A stretch of DNA of 64,000 nucleotides, from positions 62,001-126,000 of the forward strand of contig SJCO01000014.1 in the NCBI GenBank assembly GCA_005217565.1, read 5' to 3'. The notes beneath the pieces are model-generated. The model was not told the origin of the DNA and ran no database searches. It saw nothing but the letters and a program-made list of their open reading frames with translations. Of the stretch, positions 47,200 to 55,798 are shown piece by piece (position 1 is the stretch's first letter; every line of letters starts with the position of its first letter). The position numbers and the translations under genes were made by a program. This DNA is from Puteibacter caeruleilacunae. GTDB lineage: Bacteria > Bacteroidota > Bacteroidia > Bacteroidales > Prolixibacteraceae.

Positions 47200-48063
47200 A
47201 TGCTTAAGCAGTTGATCAAAGATTTTTTGAAAGATAAGTTTCTAATCGCGAAAGTCAGAAATCGTTTTTCTCCATCGGTTCAGGTTAGCCAACGTCAATT
47301 ATTTCATTATTACCGTCGCTTAGCTGCCAAGAATGAATTGCCACCAATAGATGAAACAGGTTTTCGAGTTTTCTCACAGTTTGAGGAAGATGGAAAGCTG
47401 CTATATATATTCTCTGTTAATGGAATGGAGAATAAGACTTTTGTTGAGATTGGTGCGGATGATGGAATAAATAGTAATTCAGCTAATTTGTATTTCAATT
47501 TTGGTTGGCATGGTCTCTTCATTGATGGTAACCACAGAAGTATCAGACGAGGAAAGAGGTTCTTCGATAAATATCCTCACTCTTGGTTTTATAAGCCTAA
47601 GTTCGTTTGTGCAAAAGTCACCCGAGAGAATGTAAATGAATTATTGGTTGATGCAGGTATTAGCGGAGAAGTAGGATTGTTATCAATCGATATTGATGGT
47701 AACGATTACTGGGTATGGGATGCTATTAAGGTGATAGATCCGAAAGTTGTGATTATTGAAACGCACAATGAGTTTGGACTAAATAATATTGTTGTTCCTT
47801 ATGATTCTAATTACTTTTATCCCGGTAAACATCCTGATTATCATGGTGCATCACCTGTTGCTATGGCTAAACTAGCTAAGCGTAAAGGATATAGATTAGT
47901 TGGAGCTAATGATTTGGGATTCAACTTTATTTTTATAAAAAATGGTATTGCCGATTATTATATCCCAGAAGTTACAGTTGAATCTGTATTAAAACATGTT
48001 TCTGTTGCAGAGGGATTTGAAAAGTATGAGGCAATTAAGGAATGGGAATATATTGAGGGGTAA
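47200..48063 (+). CDS. FkbM-like SAM-dependent methyltransferase
   Basis: This 287-residue protein has an N-terminal helical part and a Rossmann-type domain from about residue 85: FVEIGADDGINSNSANLYFNFGWHGLFIDG is the SAM-binding motif I region, and VGLLSIDIDGNDYWVWDAI with IIETHNEFG form later motifs. FkbM-type enzymes methylate hydroxyls of sugars or polyketides. The Bacteroidota homologues usually act on surface glycans or lipids. It lies 11 bases from a cobalamin adenosyltransferase gene, which suggests co-transcription, though a functional link is not obvious. Confidence 0.8.
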   Translation: MLKQLIKDFLKDKFLIAKVRNRFSPSVQVSQRQLFHYYRRLAAKNELPPIDETGFRVFSQFEEDGKLLYIFSVNGMENKTFVEIGADDGINSNSANLYFNFGWHGLFIDGNHRSIRRGKRFFDKYPHSWFYKPKFVCAKVTRENVNELLVDAGISGEVGLLSIDIDGNDYWVWDAIKVIDPKVVIIETHNEFGLNNIVVPYDSNYFYPGKHPDYHGASPVAMAKLAKRKGYRLVGANDLGFNFIFIKNGIADYYIPEVTVESVLKHVSVAEGFEKYEAIKEWEYIEG

Positions 48064-48074
48064 ATACAGTTAAA

Positions 48075-48590
48075 ATGAAAGGATTTGTTCATGCATATAC
48101 CGGAAACGGTAAGGGTAAGTCGACGGCTGCTTTTGGATTGGCAATGCGAGCAGTAGGGGCTGGGAAAAGAGTGTTTGTTGCCCAGTTTGTCAAGGAAATG
48201 AAGTATTCTGAAATAACGTGTATTGAGCAATATCTTCCACAAATTGAAACGAAACAATTCGGACTGGGATGTTTTATTCGCAAGGAACCATCTGTAGAGG
48301 ATATTCAGGCTGCACGACAAGGTTTTGAGGAAGTTGTGGGCATTGTAAAAGACGATCGGTATGATATTGTAATACTTGATGAGGTATTCATTGCGCTCTA
48401 TTTTCAATTGCTTACAGAAGAGGATATTATTGAGCTAATCAAAGCCAAACCAGAGAGAATGGAATTGGTTTTAACAGGACGCTATGCTACTGAACCAATT
48501 CTTGCAATGTGCGATTTGGTTACTGAAATGAAAGAAGTAAAGCATTACTATACTCAGGGAGTATTGTCGCGTAAAGGGATTGATTGCTGA
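48075..48590 (+). CDS. cobO: Cob(I)yrinic acid a,c-diamide adenosyltransferase (CobA/CobO/BtuR type)
   Basis: This 171-residue enzyme matches the CobO/BtuR family in full: P-loop GNGKGKSTAAFGLAMRAVG (residues 10-17 for the core), VAQFVKEM, LDEVFIAL (Walker B-like) and VLTGRYATEPILAMCDLVTEMKEVKHYY. It transfers the 5'-deoxyadenosyl group from ATP to cobalt in cobalamin precursors, for salvage or synthesis of adenosylcobalamin. No other cobalamin genes are nearby. It follows the FkbM-like gene after 11 bases. Confidence 0.93.
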   Translation: MKGFVHAYTGNGKGKSTAAFGLAMRAVGAGKRVFVAQFVKEMKYSEITCIEQYLPQIETKQFGLGCFIRKEPSVEDIQAARQGFEEVVGIVKDDRYDIVILDEVFIALYFQLLTEEDIIELIKAKPERMELVLTGRYATEPILAMCDLVTEMKEVKHYYTQGVLSRKGIDC

Positions 48591-48614
48591 TATGATTTTC
48601 TTTTTCGGTGAAGT

Positions 48615-49106
48615 TTAGTTAACGTAGAAGTCAACATAGTCTTCCCAATATTTACGCTTTACCAAGACCCACATAGTTCCTATGCGTAGAGCATAACCGC
48701 TGCCAGACTCAAAGACATCGACCTCTACCTTTAGAATATTACCTTGATCTCTTGTGATCTCCATTCGTAAACTAGGGGCTTCAGATCCTCCGGTAGTTAA
48801 TTTCACTCCCAGTAAGAAATATTTGCGGAAATCTATCTCTGGAAGTTTATATTCACTAAAAGCACCAATTCTCAATGTTGGATCGAAGGTTTTGATGTAC
48901 TCATAATGATCTTTAATTACGTATCCTCCATCTTTTTTCGGGGTATAACCTTTGATGATGATCTCCTTAAACGGAACAACCGTTAGCTTTTCTGTCTCCT
49001 GAGAAAAGACATTCACAGTAGTGGTAAGAAGAAGGGTAATTGTAATGAGAATTCCTTGAAGTTTTACAGTCTCAAAAAGCTTTGAAGTTATGTTATTTGG
49101 TACCAT
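48615..49106 (-). CDS. Exported small protein, copy 1 of a tandem duplication
   Basis: I place the start at the ATG at 49106 (MVPNNITSKLFETVKLQGILITITLLLTTTVNVFS), which matches the paralogue; a longer frame to 49181 is inside the duplicated leader. The 163-residue protein has a hydrophobic N-terminal segment (about 17-34, signal or membrane anchor), a beta-rich centre (PFKEIIIKGYTPKKDGGYVI, FDPTLRIGAFSEYKLPEIDF) and a conserved C-terminal WVLVKRKYWEDYVDFYVN. It is nearly identical to copy 2 over the N-terminal 90 residues and the C-terminus but diverges between about 92 and 135. The function is unknown. Confidence 0.75.
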   Translation of the reverse strand: MVPNNITSKLFETVKLQGILITITLLLTTTVNVFSQETEKLTVVPFKEIIIKGYTPKKDGGYVIKDHYEYIKTFDPTLRIGAFSEYKLPEIDFRKYFLLGVKLTTGGSEAPSLRMEITRDQGNILKVEVDVFESGSGYALRIGTMWVLVKRKYWEDYVDFYVN

Positions 49107-49237
49107 TAGACCTAATCCTTTTTGGTTGTTATTTATTTGTAAACGTGAGGCGAGTGATTTTATTGAATAAAGAGAAAACAATTCGAGTCACATGAAACTG
49201 GAAACACCGCAGATGTTTGTCATTAGTCTATTTAATA

Positions 49238-49756
49238 TTATTCCTTATCCGCCTGCATCCTGGATTTATTAACGTAGAAGTCCACATCCTCTTCCCAGTA
49301 CTTTCGCTTTATTAAAACCCATTTGGTTGCGGTCCATGGGCAAGAACTACCATCAATTTCAATAATATCCACCTCTACAACTGTCTCATATCCTTCATCT
49401 CTTAAAACTCTAATATTTATTTTAGGCTCTTCCAGTCCCATCAATGAAAATTTCACTCCCAGTAAGAAATATCTGCGGAAGTCGATCTCTGGGAGTTTAT
49501 ATTCACTAAAAGCACCAACTCTCAATGTTGGATCGAAGGTTTTGATGTACTCATAATGATCTTTAATCACGTATCCTCCATCTTTTTTCGGGGCATAACC
49601 TTTGATGATGATCTCCTTAAAAGGAACAATCGTTAGCTTTTCTGTCTCCTGAGAAAAGACATTCATAGTGGTGGTAAGAAGAAGGGTAATTGTAATGAGA
49701 ATCCCCTGAAATTTTACTGTCTCTAAAAGCTTTGAAGTTATGTTATTTGGTACCAT
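49238..49756 (-). CDS. Exported small protein, copy 2 of the tandem duplication
   Basis: This 172-residue paralogue of the downstream gene shares the hydrophobic N-terminal segment (GILITITLLLTTT), the beta core (PFKEIIIKGYAPKKDGG, FDPTLRVGAFSEYKLPEIDF) and WVLIKRKYWEEDVDFYVN. It differs in the middle (about 92-135), where copy 1 has GGSEAPSLRMEITRDQGN and this one has GLEEPKINIRVLRDEGYE. It also has a short basic tail (KSRMQADKE). Conserved ends around a variable centre suggest a ligand- or partner-binding surface under diversification. The function is unknown. Confidence 0.75.
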   Translation of the reverse strand: MVPNNITSKLLETVKFQGILITITLLLTTTMNVFSQETEKLTIVPFKEIIIKGYAPKKDGGYVIKDHYEYIKTFDPTLRVGAFSEYKLPEIDFRRYFLLGVKFSLMGLEEPKINIRVLRDEGYETVVEVDIIEIDGSSCPWTATKWVLIKRKYWEEDVDFYVNKSRMQADKE

Positions 49757-49860
49757 TAGACCTAATCCTTTTGGGTGTTATTTATTATGTAAACGTGAGG
49801 CGAGTGATTTTATTGAATAAAGAGAAAACAATTAGAGTCACATGAAACTGGAAACACCTC

Positions 49861-50669
49861 AGATGTTTGCCGTTAGTCTATTTAACATTATTAGTTAGAG
49901 CGTCAATACGTTTTGGAAGAGATTTTAATGAAATGTTAGGTTTTTCCCCGGAGTAAAATAGGTAAGGACGAAGATGGAGGACTAAACTGAGCGTTCATTT
50001 TCTACTCAAACTATGAAGGATAAAAATATCTATTTTAATAGTATATTTGTGAGGCAAAGGTATAAGTCGTCGTCCGATGGTCTGAAAGTTGATAAAAACA
50101 TACTTAAAATGCAAACTGAGCCTTGAGGTGAGTTCTGAAAGTGTTGTAGTCGGACTGAAATCTCTCGTTTTTTGACGGATAATTACTTTTGCTATCTCCA
50201 CATTGCAATTTTACTCAACCTCCTTACTTACCCCCTACAAATCCTTGTCAAAGCCCCCTTTTTGCAGAAGTTGACAAGGCTTTTACAAGGGAAAGACAAA
50301 GCTTTGAGAAAAGTCAGAGAAGACTCCTTCCTTAATGGTGTTTTTTTCAATTTGTCAGGTTTTAATTGATCATAAGATAGCGTTGTTTTTTCACTTTTTA
50401 GCACAAAAAAAGGGACCATACCAGCCCCTTTTTTATCCTAAAATTAAGTGAATTTATGTGTGAGTTATAGACATAAAGCATTGCTTTCGCTGTAGTTTTT
50501 CTGATCAATTAAGATCGCATTTGAAATGTGTAATGATCGATTCTTCGCATAACAGAGAACAAATCAGAGAATCTATAAATTCCAAGATCCCAAAATCATC
50601 TCATCAGTTAAATCATCAACCTACAAATATTTAAATCCATTAAACCACAAATCAATGGATCTACTAATC
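49861..50669. other. Intergenic region with inverted repeats
   Basis: In about 800 bases without a gene, a perfect 9-bp inverted repeat, CCTTGTCAA (50243-50251) and TTGACAAGG (50271-50279), and a weak hairpin with GGG/CCC stem and long A/T arms (about 50404-50436) were found. The latter can act as a terminator in either direction, probably for the GH36 transcript on the minus strand. Short ATG frames here show no coding signature. Confidence 0.5.
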
Positions 50670-52721
50670 TTAAGATCTTCGTAGCACAAGCGTTACATTC
50701 TGCTTGGTTGCAGGAACATTAATCTCATAGAAGTTGTTACCAACCGACTTGCATGTGTAGTTCTTGCATGATGGAGTAGAGGCGCTGTAAATCACCAATT
50801 TCCCACCTTCTCGCAATTTTACTTTCAATTGTTTTTCTGAAGTCTGAATATTAGCAACAGTTGCTGGAGCCAGGTATTTATCTACATTACCGATAACTGC
50901 CCAATCGTTTTCAATTGGAGCCATTAATAGCAAGCGATCAGAGAACCCTTTCAATGAGAAATTATAGCCATCTGCAAGCTTTGCTCCTTTATGCTTATAC
51001 CAATCGTAAATCACCAATCCCTCTTTCGGAAGTGCCTTTTTCCCTTTATAAGGCAGCATCATCGCTGAAGCATCCTGATAATCTTTGGCAGTAATGGTTT
51101 CTTTAATAGGATCCTCTGAATTGGTAAGGTTATAACTCACAATGGCAGCACAATTGTTGGCCAAAGGAGCGATGACATTGTAGGCGTTAGACTCATCAAA
51201 AACCTCAATCAGAGCACTTCGCTCCAAAGGAACAGCAGGCGCAAGCGGCTTCACCAATTCCCCATCAGCATAACACAGTGGAGTGATATACTCATCAATA
51301 AAATCATCCGGATCGTCGGATAAATAAACCGGAGCACACGACATGGCCTTCGATACCGCCATTAGCTGTCCGCATACTCTATCGCACGAGTGAAACATAT
51401 CATGATCAGGGAATACTGAATAACCTAACCACAATGTTGAGCTATACGATTGATAAATGTGATCTTTCGCCTTATTGATATCACCCAACTTGTAATCCTT
51501 ACTAACCCTGGTAACCGCACTTCCTTTCCAATTCAACAATAGGGGAGTCTGCATTGCCATACAGTTGATCAATCCGTTTAGATGCTTTTCAGTTGAATGT
51601 TCAAGCGCTGCAGTCATATAATGCGTTGCCTTTACAGCATTATTTGTCCCGGTATATTTCAGTAACGATCGCGTTTGCACATCAATTTTCACAAAATCGA
51701 AACCTTGCTTGCTGATCGTCTGCATAAAATCGTTGTAGAACTTGTTGGCTGCAAGACTGTCGTCTTTTACCAATAGTAGGTTTTTATTGTTGATGAATTG
51801 CTGATCGTCAAGGGTGTTTTCCTTACTGATAGCAGTCCAGTGGGCATTAAAAGCATGCCACAAACCAGTCCATTTAATGTTGCCCTTCTCTTTCTGACTA
51901 TTCAAAAATTGCCAATCGTTAGGGAATTTCTTCGCCGATGGATTAAAACTCTTCAGTCTGCGATTTTCATCATCCTGATGACCATCATCAACCAAAAACC
52001 AGCGAATAGGTAGTTTGTGTTCATCAATCTTCTTATAGGCTTTGGTGAGCACCTCCTGGTCAATGTTTTTCTTGTATTGCTCCCACGAGCACCATCCAAG
52101 GTAATTGAACATTTCAGGGTACTTCTTTTCTTCACGTCTACCGGCATATAGTTTAATCACCGGGTGCTGTAATGCTTTATTGTATGCCTGGTAACACGCC
52201 GCGTAGATGTCGGTTGAGCGCGACCAGGTAAGCATAGGTATTGTGCCTGAAAGTGGCGCTGTTCCTAAGGTCATCACCTGTGCCGTTAATGTTCCTTGCT
52301 CATCAACATGTAATTTGGTTAATACCTCAGGTGTACTAACCGTTAGAATGGTTAAAAAGCTTCCTGATTTCTCTTTCAGGATAATCATTTGTCCGTTCCG
52401 ATCAGGAGTCCCTTTGGTCGACATGCGTTGTCCTTCAGGCGTAAAAAGCTTTTTCAGTGAATTTTTAAAAGCCCAGGGAAATAGCCTGTTGTCGACCATA
52501 GGCCAGGGACGCTCATCAGAGAAATAATACCCCATTTCATATTCACCAAGGTCGATAATCTTCGACGCATATACGCCTTCCTGGTTGGGCGACTGGTCAT
52601 GTAGGACTACAGTCAGGATACCCTCATTGTCGCTTAGCTTTACCCGCTTGTCATTTGTTTGACAAAAAGCTTGCATTGTTGCAAAGACAAGCGTAACTGC
52701 TATTAAAGTTCTTAAAATCAT
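50670..52721 (-). CDS. GH36 Sip1/raffinose-synthase-like alpha-galactosidase
   Basis: This 683-residue exported protein (signal peptide about 1-20) shows the Sip1 pattern of GH36: FNYLGWCSWEQYKKN, PIRWFLVDDGHQDDENRRLKS, and DFVKIDVQTR, whose Asp347 is the expected nucleophile. A later WLGYSVFPDHDMFHS, CAPVYLSDDPDDF and a C-terminal beta domain follow. Enzymes of this group release alpha-galactose or transfer it between raffinose-type sugars. It is a single-gene transcript. The signal peptide suggests periplasmic action on imported oligosaccharides. Confidence 0.87.
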   Translation of the reverse strand: MILRTLIAVTLVFATMQAFCQTNDKRVKLSDNEGILTVVLHDQSPNQEGVYASKIIDLGEYEMGYYFSDERPWPMVDNRLFPWAFKNSLKKLFTPEGQRMSTKGTPDRNGQMIILKEKSGSFLTILTVSTPEVLTKLHVDEQGTLTAQVMTLGTAPLSGTIPMLTWSRSTDIYAACYQAYNKALQHPVIKLYAGRREEKKYPEMFNYLGWCSWEQYKKNIDQEVLTKAYKKIDEHKLPIRWFLVDDGHQDDENRRLKSFNPSAKKFPNDWQFLNSQKEKGNIKWTGLWHAFNAHWTAISKENTLDDQQFINNKNLLLVKDDSLAANKFYNDFMQTISKQGFDFVKIDVQTRSLLKYTGTNNAVKATHYMTAALEHSTEKHLNGLINCMAMQTPLLLNWKGSAVTRVSKDYKLGDINKAKDHIYQSYSSTLWLGYSVFPDHDMFHSCDRVCGQLMAVSKAMSCAPVYLSDDPDDFIDEYITPLCYADGELVKPLAPAVPLERSALIEVFDESNAYNVIAPLANNCAAIVSYNLTNSEDPIKETITAKDYQDASAMMLPYKGKKALPKEGLVIYDWYKHKGAKLADGYNFSLKGFSDRLLLMAPIENDWAVIGNVDKYLAPATVANIQTSEKQLKVKLREGGKLVIYSASTPSCKNYTCKSVGNNFYEINVPATKQNVTLVLRRS

Positions 52722-53011
52722 GGTTTAAAATTCTGGTTATACATTAGTTGATAGTTTTGCTAAAAACAGCTTTTGTGTGTCTAACATACCCATCAGGTTC
52801 ATGCAAAGTTGAGGGAATTACACTGTTTTTATGTTTAAAAAACGTCTCAAAAGAGAGGAAAATAGTCGGCACGAGGTGTTTTATTGGTGTCGTTGTAACT
52901 GTCAGGAAATGAATGGATATTAGTTTAGTGATACCTCTGTATGAACCAGTATTACCATAAAAAGGTCCAATTTTTCAACTCATAAAAAGGCAACAAAGGT
53001 ATTGCCTTCAT
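52722..53011. other. Intergenic region between GH36 and rtcB
   Basis: About 290 AT-rich bases upstream of the GH36 gene. No gene is seen. A promoter is expected for the minus-strand GH36 gene, but no clear consensus pair was found. Confidence 0.45.
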
Positions 53012-54184
53012 TTATCCTTTCACCACAGCCAGTGGATGTAGCTCTTCAATAATCTTAACCAGATCTTTTTGGTTGTTCATCACCGTGTGGATGTCCTTGT
53101 AAGCACCTGGAGCCTCATCTAAATCACTTGGATTGCGAACGGCATGAATGATTCCTTGTTTATTTAATTGCTTAATCTCCTCCTGAAGATCTAGTTGACG
53201 TTGCGCTTGTCGGCGCCCCATTTTCCTGCCAGCACCATGTGAGCAGGAGTGGAAGCTTTCTTTATTTCCTAGTCCTTGTACAATATACGATCGTGATCCC
53301 TGAGATCCAGGAATGATACCTGTCTCATTCTCCTGAGCTCTTGTTGCTCCTTTGCGGTGGATCAATACATTTTCGCCAAAATGATGTTCCCACGTGGCGT
53401 AATTGTGGGCGATATTAATCATCGGGAAAAAATGAACCGGTTGATTGATGGTCTCATGAAATATCTCCATAATGAATTCCATCATCAACTTCCTATTAGC
53501 CAGCGCAAAGTCGATGCAGTAGTTCATCTCATCCAGATAGTCGTGGGCTTCATTTGTTTCAATAGGAAGAAACGCCAGGTCCCATGATGAAGGCACCTGA
53601 GAATGCCATCGAGCATTGAGTCGCTTGGCAACTTTATTATAATGGTCGGCCACTTGCTTGCCGATATTCCTACTTCCAGAGTGGATCATTATCCAGATAT
53701 GATTGTCGGTACCGCGCTGAATTTCAATAAAATGATTCCCACCACCTAGTGTGCCAATCTGGAGTAGCGCTTTCTTGTATTGTTGCTCTACTATCGTTGG
53801 GAGTTTATCGCGTTGAGGCATCAACGATTCGTCTTGCTTCTCCTTGTGCCAATCGAATCCTAATGGTATGCGTTGGCGTATTCCCATCATGATCTTCTTC
53901 ATGGTAGACGTGGAAAGGTCGGTGAGATTGGTCTTTACGGCGCACATACCGCATCCAATATCCATCCCTACCGCATTCGGAATCACAGCTCCCTTTGTTG
54001 CAAGCACTCCACCAATAGGCATGCCGTAGCCAGTATGTGCATCAGGCATCAGTGCCACATGACGAAACGTAAAAGGAAGGTTTGCCAGGTTGCTAGCTTG
54101 TTGTAGAACATCTGGTTCCAGTCCTTCAAGCCACAGCTTGATTGGTTTCTTTTCGGTAGAGATTACTTGTTTCATATAGTGCAA
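53012..54184 (-). CDS. rtcB: RNA-splicing ligase RtcB
   Basis: This 390-residue protein covers the RtcB family. MPDAHTGYGMPIGGV and NAVGMDIGCGMCAV hold the metal-binding Asp and Cys, LGGGNHFIEIQ and MIHSGSRNIG follow, and SFHSCSHGAGRKMGR contains the His that carries guanylate. It joins RNA 2',3'-cyclic phosphate or 3'-phosphate ends to 5'-hydroxyls using GTP and manganese, in RNA repair. It is somewhat shorter than the tRNA-splicing archaeal form, as usual for bacterial copies. No rtcA or rtcR partner is adjacent. Either ATG at 54184 or 54175 could be used. Confidence 0.93.
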   Translation of the reverse strand: MHYMKQVISTEKKPIKLWLEGLEPDVLQQASNLANLPFTFRHVALMPDAHTGYGMPIGGVLATKGAVIPNAVGMDIGCGMCAVKTNLTDLSTSTMKKIMMGIRQRIPLGFDWHKEKQDESLMPQRDKLPTIVEQQYKKALLQIGTLGGGNHFIEIQRGTDNHIWIMIHSGSRNIGKQVADHYNKVAKRLNARWHSQVPSSWDLAFLPIETNEAHDYLDEMNYCIDFALANRKLMMEFIMEIFHETINQPVHFFPMINIAHNYATWEHHFGENVLIHRKGATRAQENETGIIPGSQGSRSYIVQGLGNKESFHSCSHGAGRKMGRRQAQRQLDLQEEIKQLNKQGIIHAVRNPSDLDEAPGAYKDIHTVMNNQKDLVKIIEELHPLAVVKG

Positions 54185-54399
54185 AGATATTTAGATTTTA
54201 AGACAATTAGAATATGCGACCTTGCGATTACCAGACTTTCAGGTATGTTGATTTAGACTTGTGTATGCAAGAATCAAACTTTAGGCTCTGATAGCTCAAA
54301 TGTCCATAAAACCTGTTTGCCAAATTATACGAAATTTCTGAATTCGAGTATAGCTTTTGTCTCATTTATTGTTGATGATATGATTTAAGGTGGATAGGC

Positions 54400-54540
54400 A
54401 GGCCTTACCCCCTCCTTACCTCTTCCTCATACCAACATGCGAAATGCTATAGGGATCCCTGGGAATTTGGCTAGAATCCCTAGGGATTTGTAGGGATTTC
54501 TGCCGACTTTGACCGGAAGTTTGTATGAAGAGGGGGATAG
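54400..54540. repeat. GGGAT-rich palindromic noncoding element
   Basis: This stretch contains the palindromes AGGGATCCCT (54451-54460) and AATCCCTAGGGATT (54475-54488), plus a direct repeat TAGGGATTT (54481-54489, 54491-54499). Imperfect inverted arms flank it: a CCCCCTCC...CCTCATACCAAC side at about 54408-54436 and GTTTGTATGAAGAGGGGG ending near 54536. It may be a decayed miniature element or repeated-sequence unit. It is within a gene-free gap of about 710 bases (54185-54895) that otherwise shows nothing. Confidence 0.45.
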
Positions 54541-54895
54541 CAGAACTAGTTGATAAAGGGAAAGTTATCCAACTACTTGCTGATGTTATGTCATGGGGTA
54601 AGAGGGAAGGGCATTTGTAGCGTGCTAAGTGTTGTTATTGCTGATCAGAAGGTGTTTATTGTCAATTGCTGGCAGTCCTTCTGTTGGGGAGGTATATTTT
54701 CTTTTTAGTCCATGATAAGCGATAGCGAATAGAGGGTTCAAGAGGTCTATTTAGTGCTGACCTCATAAATTAATCTGCACAAAGACTGGGAGTGTTTAAC
54801 AAAAGTCTTATTTTTGTTTGATCAACGGGTGTCGTATATCATTGCGACTACAACTAATTGAAACAACTGAACGAACAACTAAAGTTAATTGGAAC

Positions 54896-55771
54896 ATGAA
54901 GAGTGATTCTGGGCAAGATAAGAATGCCAAACAATTAAGTACTTTTGAAAAAGCGGTGATTCTTACAGCATTGATTATTGGTTTAACCGGAGGAGTATTT
55001 TTAATTCCTTTTAACTTTCCTCCAATTGTATGTGCTATATTTTTATCTATTGCCATTGCTGTATTGGTCTATCATTTCCTTGGCGGTATCTCTAGTGCTT
55101 CGTTTAATATGGGGCCGGTGAAAATGGGAGGTAGTATTGCTGCGTTGATTGGGTGTGCCTTTGTGTTGAATCATTATCTCGAAAATCAGACTAAACCGAG
55201 AGCTGGAAAGCTTATGCTTACCAAGAATTATAAGGTGTTGAATGCCGAGAGAGAGTTGATTGGAGAGTTGCCATTGAATTCGTTTGGTGTTGAATTGAAT
55301 AAAACCCAGAATATTATGCTTGGCGACTCAATAGAGTTGGGTAAGATTGAAGAGAAGAACTTCGAGCAGCTTCAGCTTTTCAATGAGGTGAAAATGAATA
55401 TGGATCGAAAAAGCTACTGTGAAATTTTATTCAATTTGCAGTTTACACCATTTTCTGCAGTGTTAGATTCTACTAACCGCTTGCTCGATACGCATCAGTA
55501 TATTAATACTTATTATGGATTGCCTTTTTCTATCGAACCTGTTTATAAGGATCGTTGCTATCGTACATTGATAAAGGATAGGAATACCCACAAAGAAATT
55601 GGTCACGAGCTAATGTCGCGCGATGAGATCATCATGATTACTGATTTCATGGAGTCAGACTCAAAGGTGTATTTTGTGCGCATACGACAGCTCGATTTCC
55701 AGCAGAATAACTTTGTGCAATACCAGGTGATTGATGTCGACGTAAAAACGCAACGTAAAAAGAATGTCTAA
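54896..55771 (+). CDS. Membrane protein of unknown function
   Basis: I place the start at the ATG at 54896 (MKSDSGQDKNAKQLSTFEKA). Upstream codons exist but add a non-hydrophobic extension. The 291-residue protein has three hydrophobic segments at about 20-40, 43-63 and 80-95 (AVILTALIIGLTGGVFLIPF, PIVCAIFLSIAIAVLVYHFLG, SIAALIGCAFVLNHY) and a large soluble C-terminal domain from about 100. That domain has no recognised motif. It converges with the HEAT-repeat protein gene, 6 bases apart. Confidence 0.65.
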   Translation: MKSDSGQDKNAKQLSTFEKAVILTALIIGLTGGVFLIPFNFPPIVCAIFLSIAIAVLVYHFLGGISSASFNMGPVKMGGSIAALIGCAFVLNHYLENQTKPRAGKLMLTKNYKVLNAERELIGELPLNSFGVELNKTQNIMLGDSIELGKIEEKNFEQLQLFNEVKMNMDRKSYCEILFNLQFTPFSAVLDSTNRLLDTHQYINTYYGLPFSIEPVYKDRCYRTLIKDRNTHKEIGHELMSRDEIIMITDFMESDSKVYFVRIRQLDFQQNNFVQYQVIDVDVKTQRKKNV

Positions 55772-55798
55772 GGCCTATTATTTTATATAATAAGCCTT
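55770..55798. terminator. Bidirectional hairpin between convergent genes
   Basis: AAGGC (55770-55774) pairs with GCCTT (55794-55798) and TATTAT with ATAATA inside. The hairpin overlaps the stop codons of both converging genes and can act in both directions. Confidence 0.6.

Larger units (their letters stand above)
48615..49860. repeat. Recent tandem duplication, unit of about 650 bp
   Basis: The two paralogous genes and their upstream regions repeat with an offset of about 650 bases: starts at 49106 and 49756. The leader AGACCTAATCCTTTT and the following stretch to AGATGTTTG are almost the same in both units. Similarity is very high at the nucleotide level outside a variable central coding segment, so the duplication is recent. 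Confidence 0.85.

Noticed and set aside
54185-54817. A gene upstream of the membrane protein at 54896
   Set aside because: Only short frames occur; the region contains palindromes and AT-rich spacer instead.
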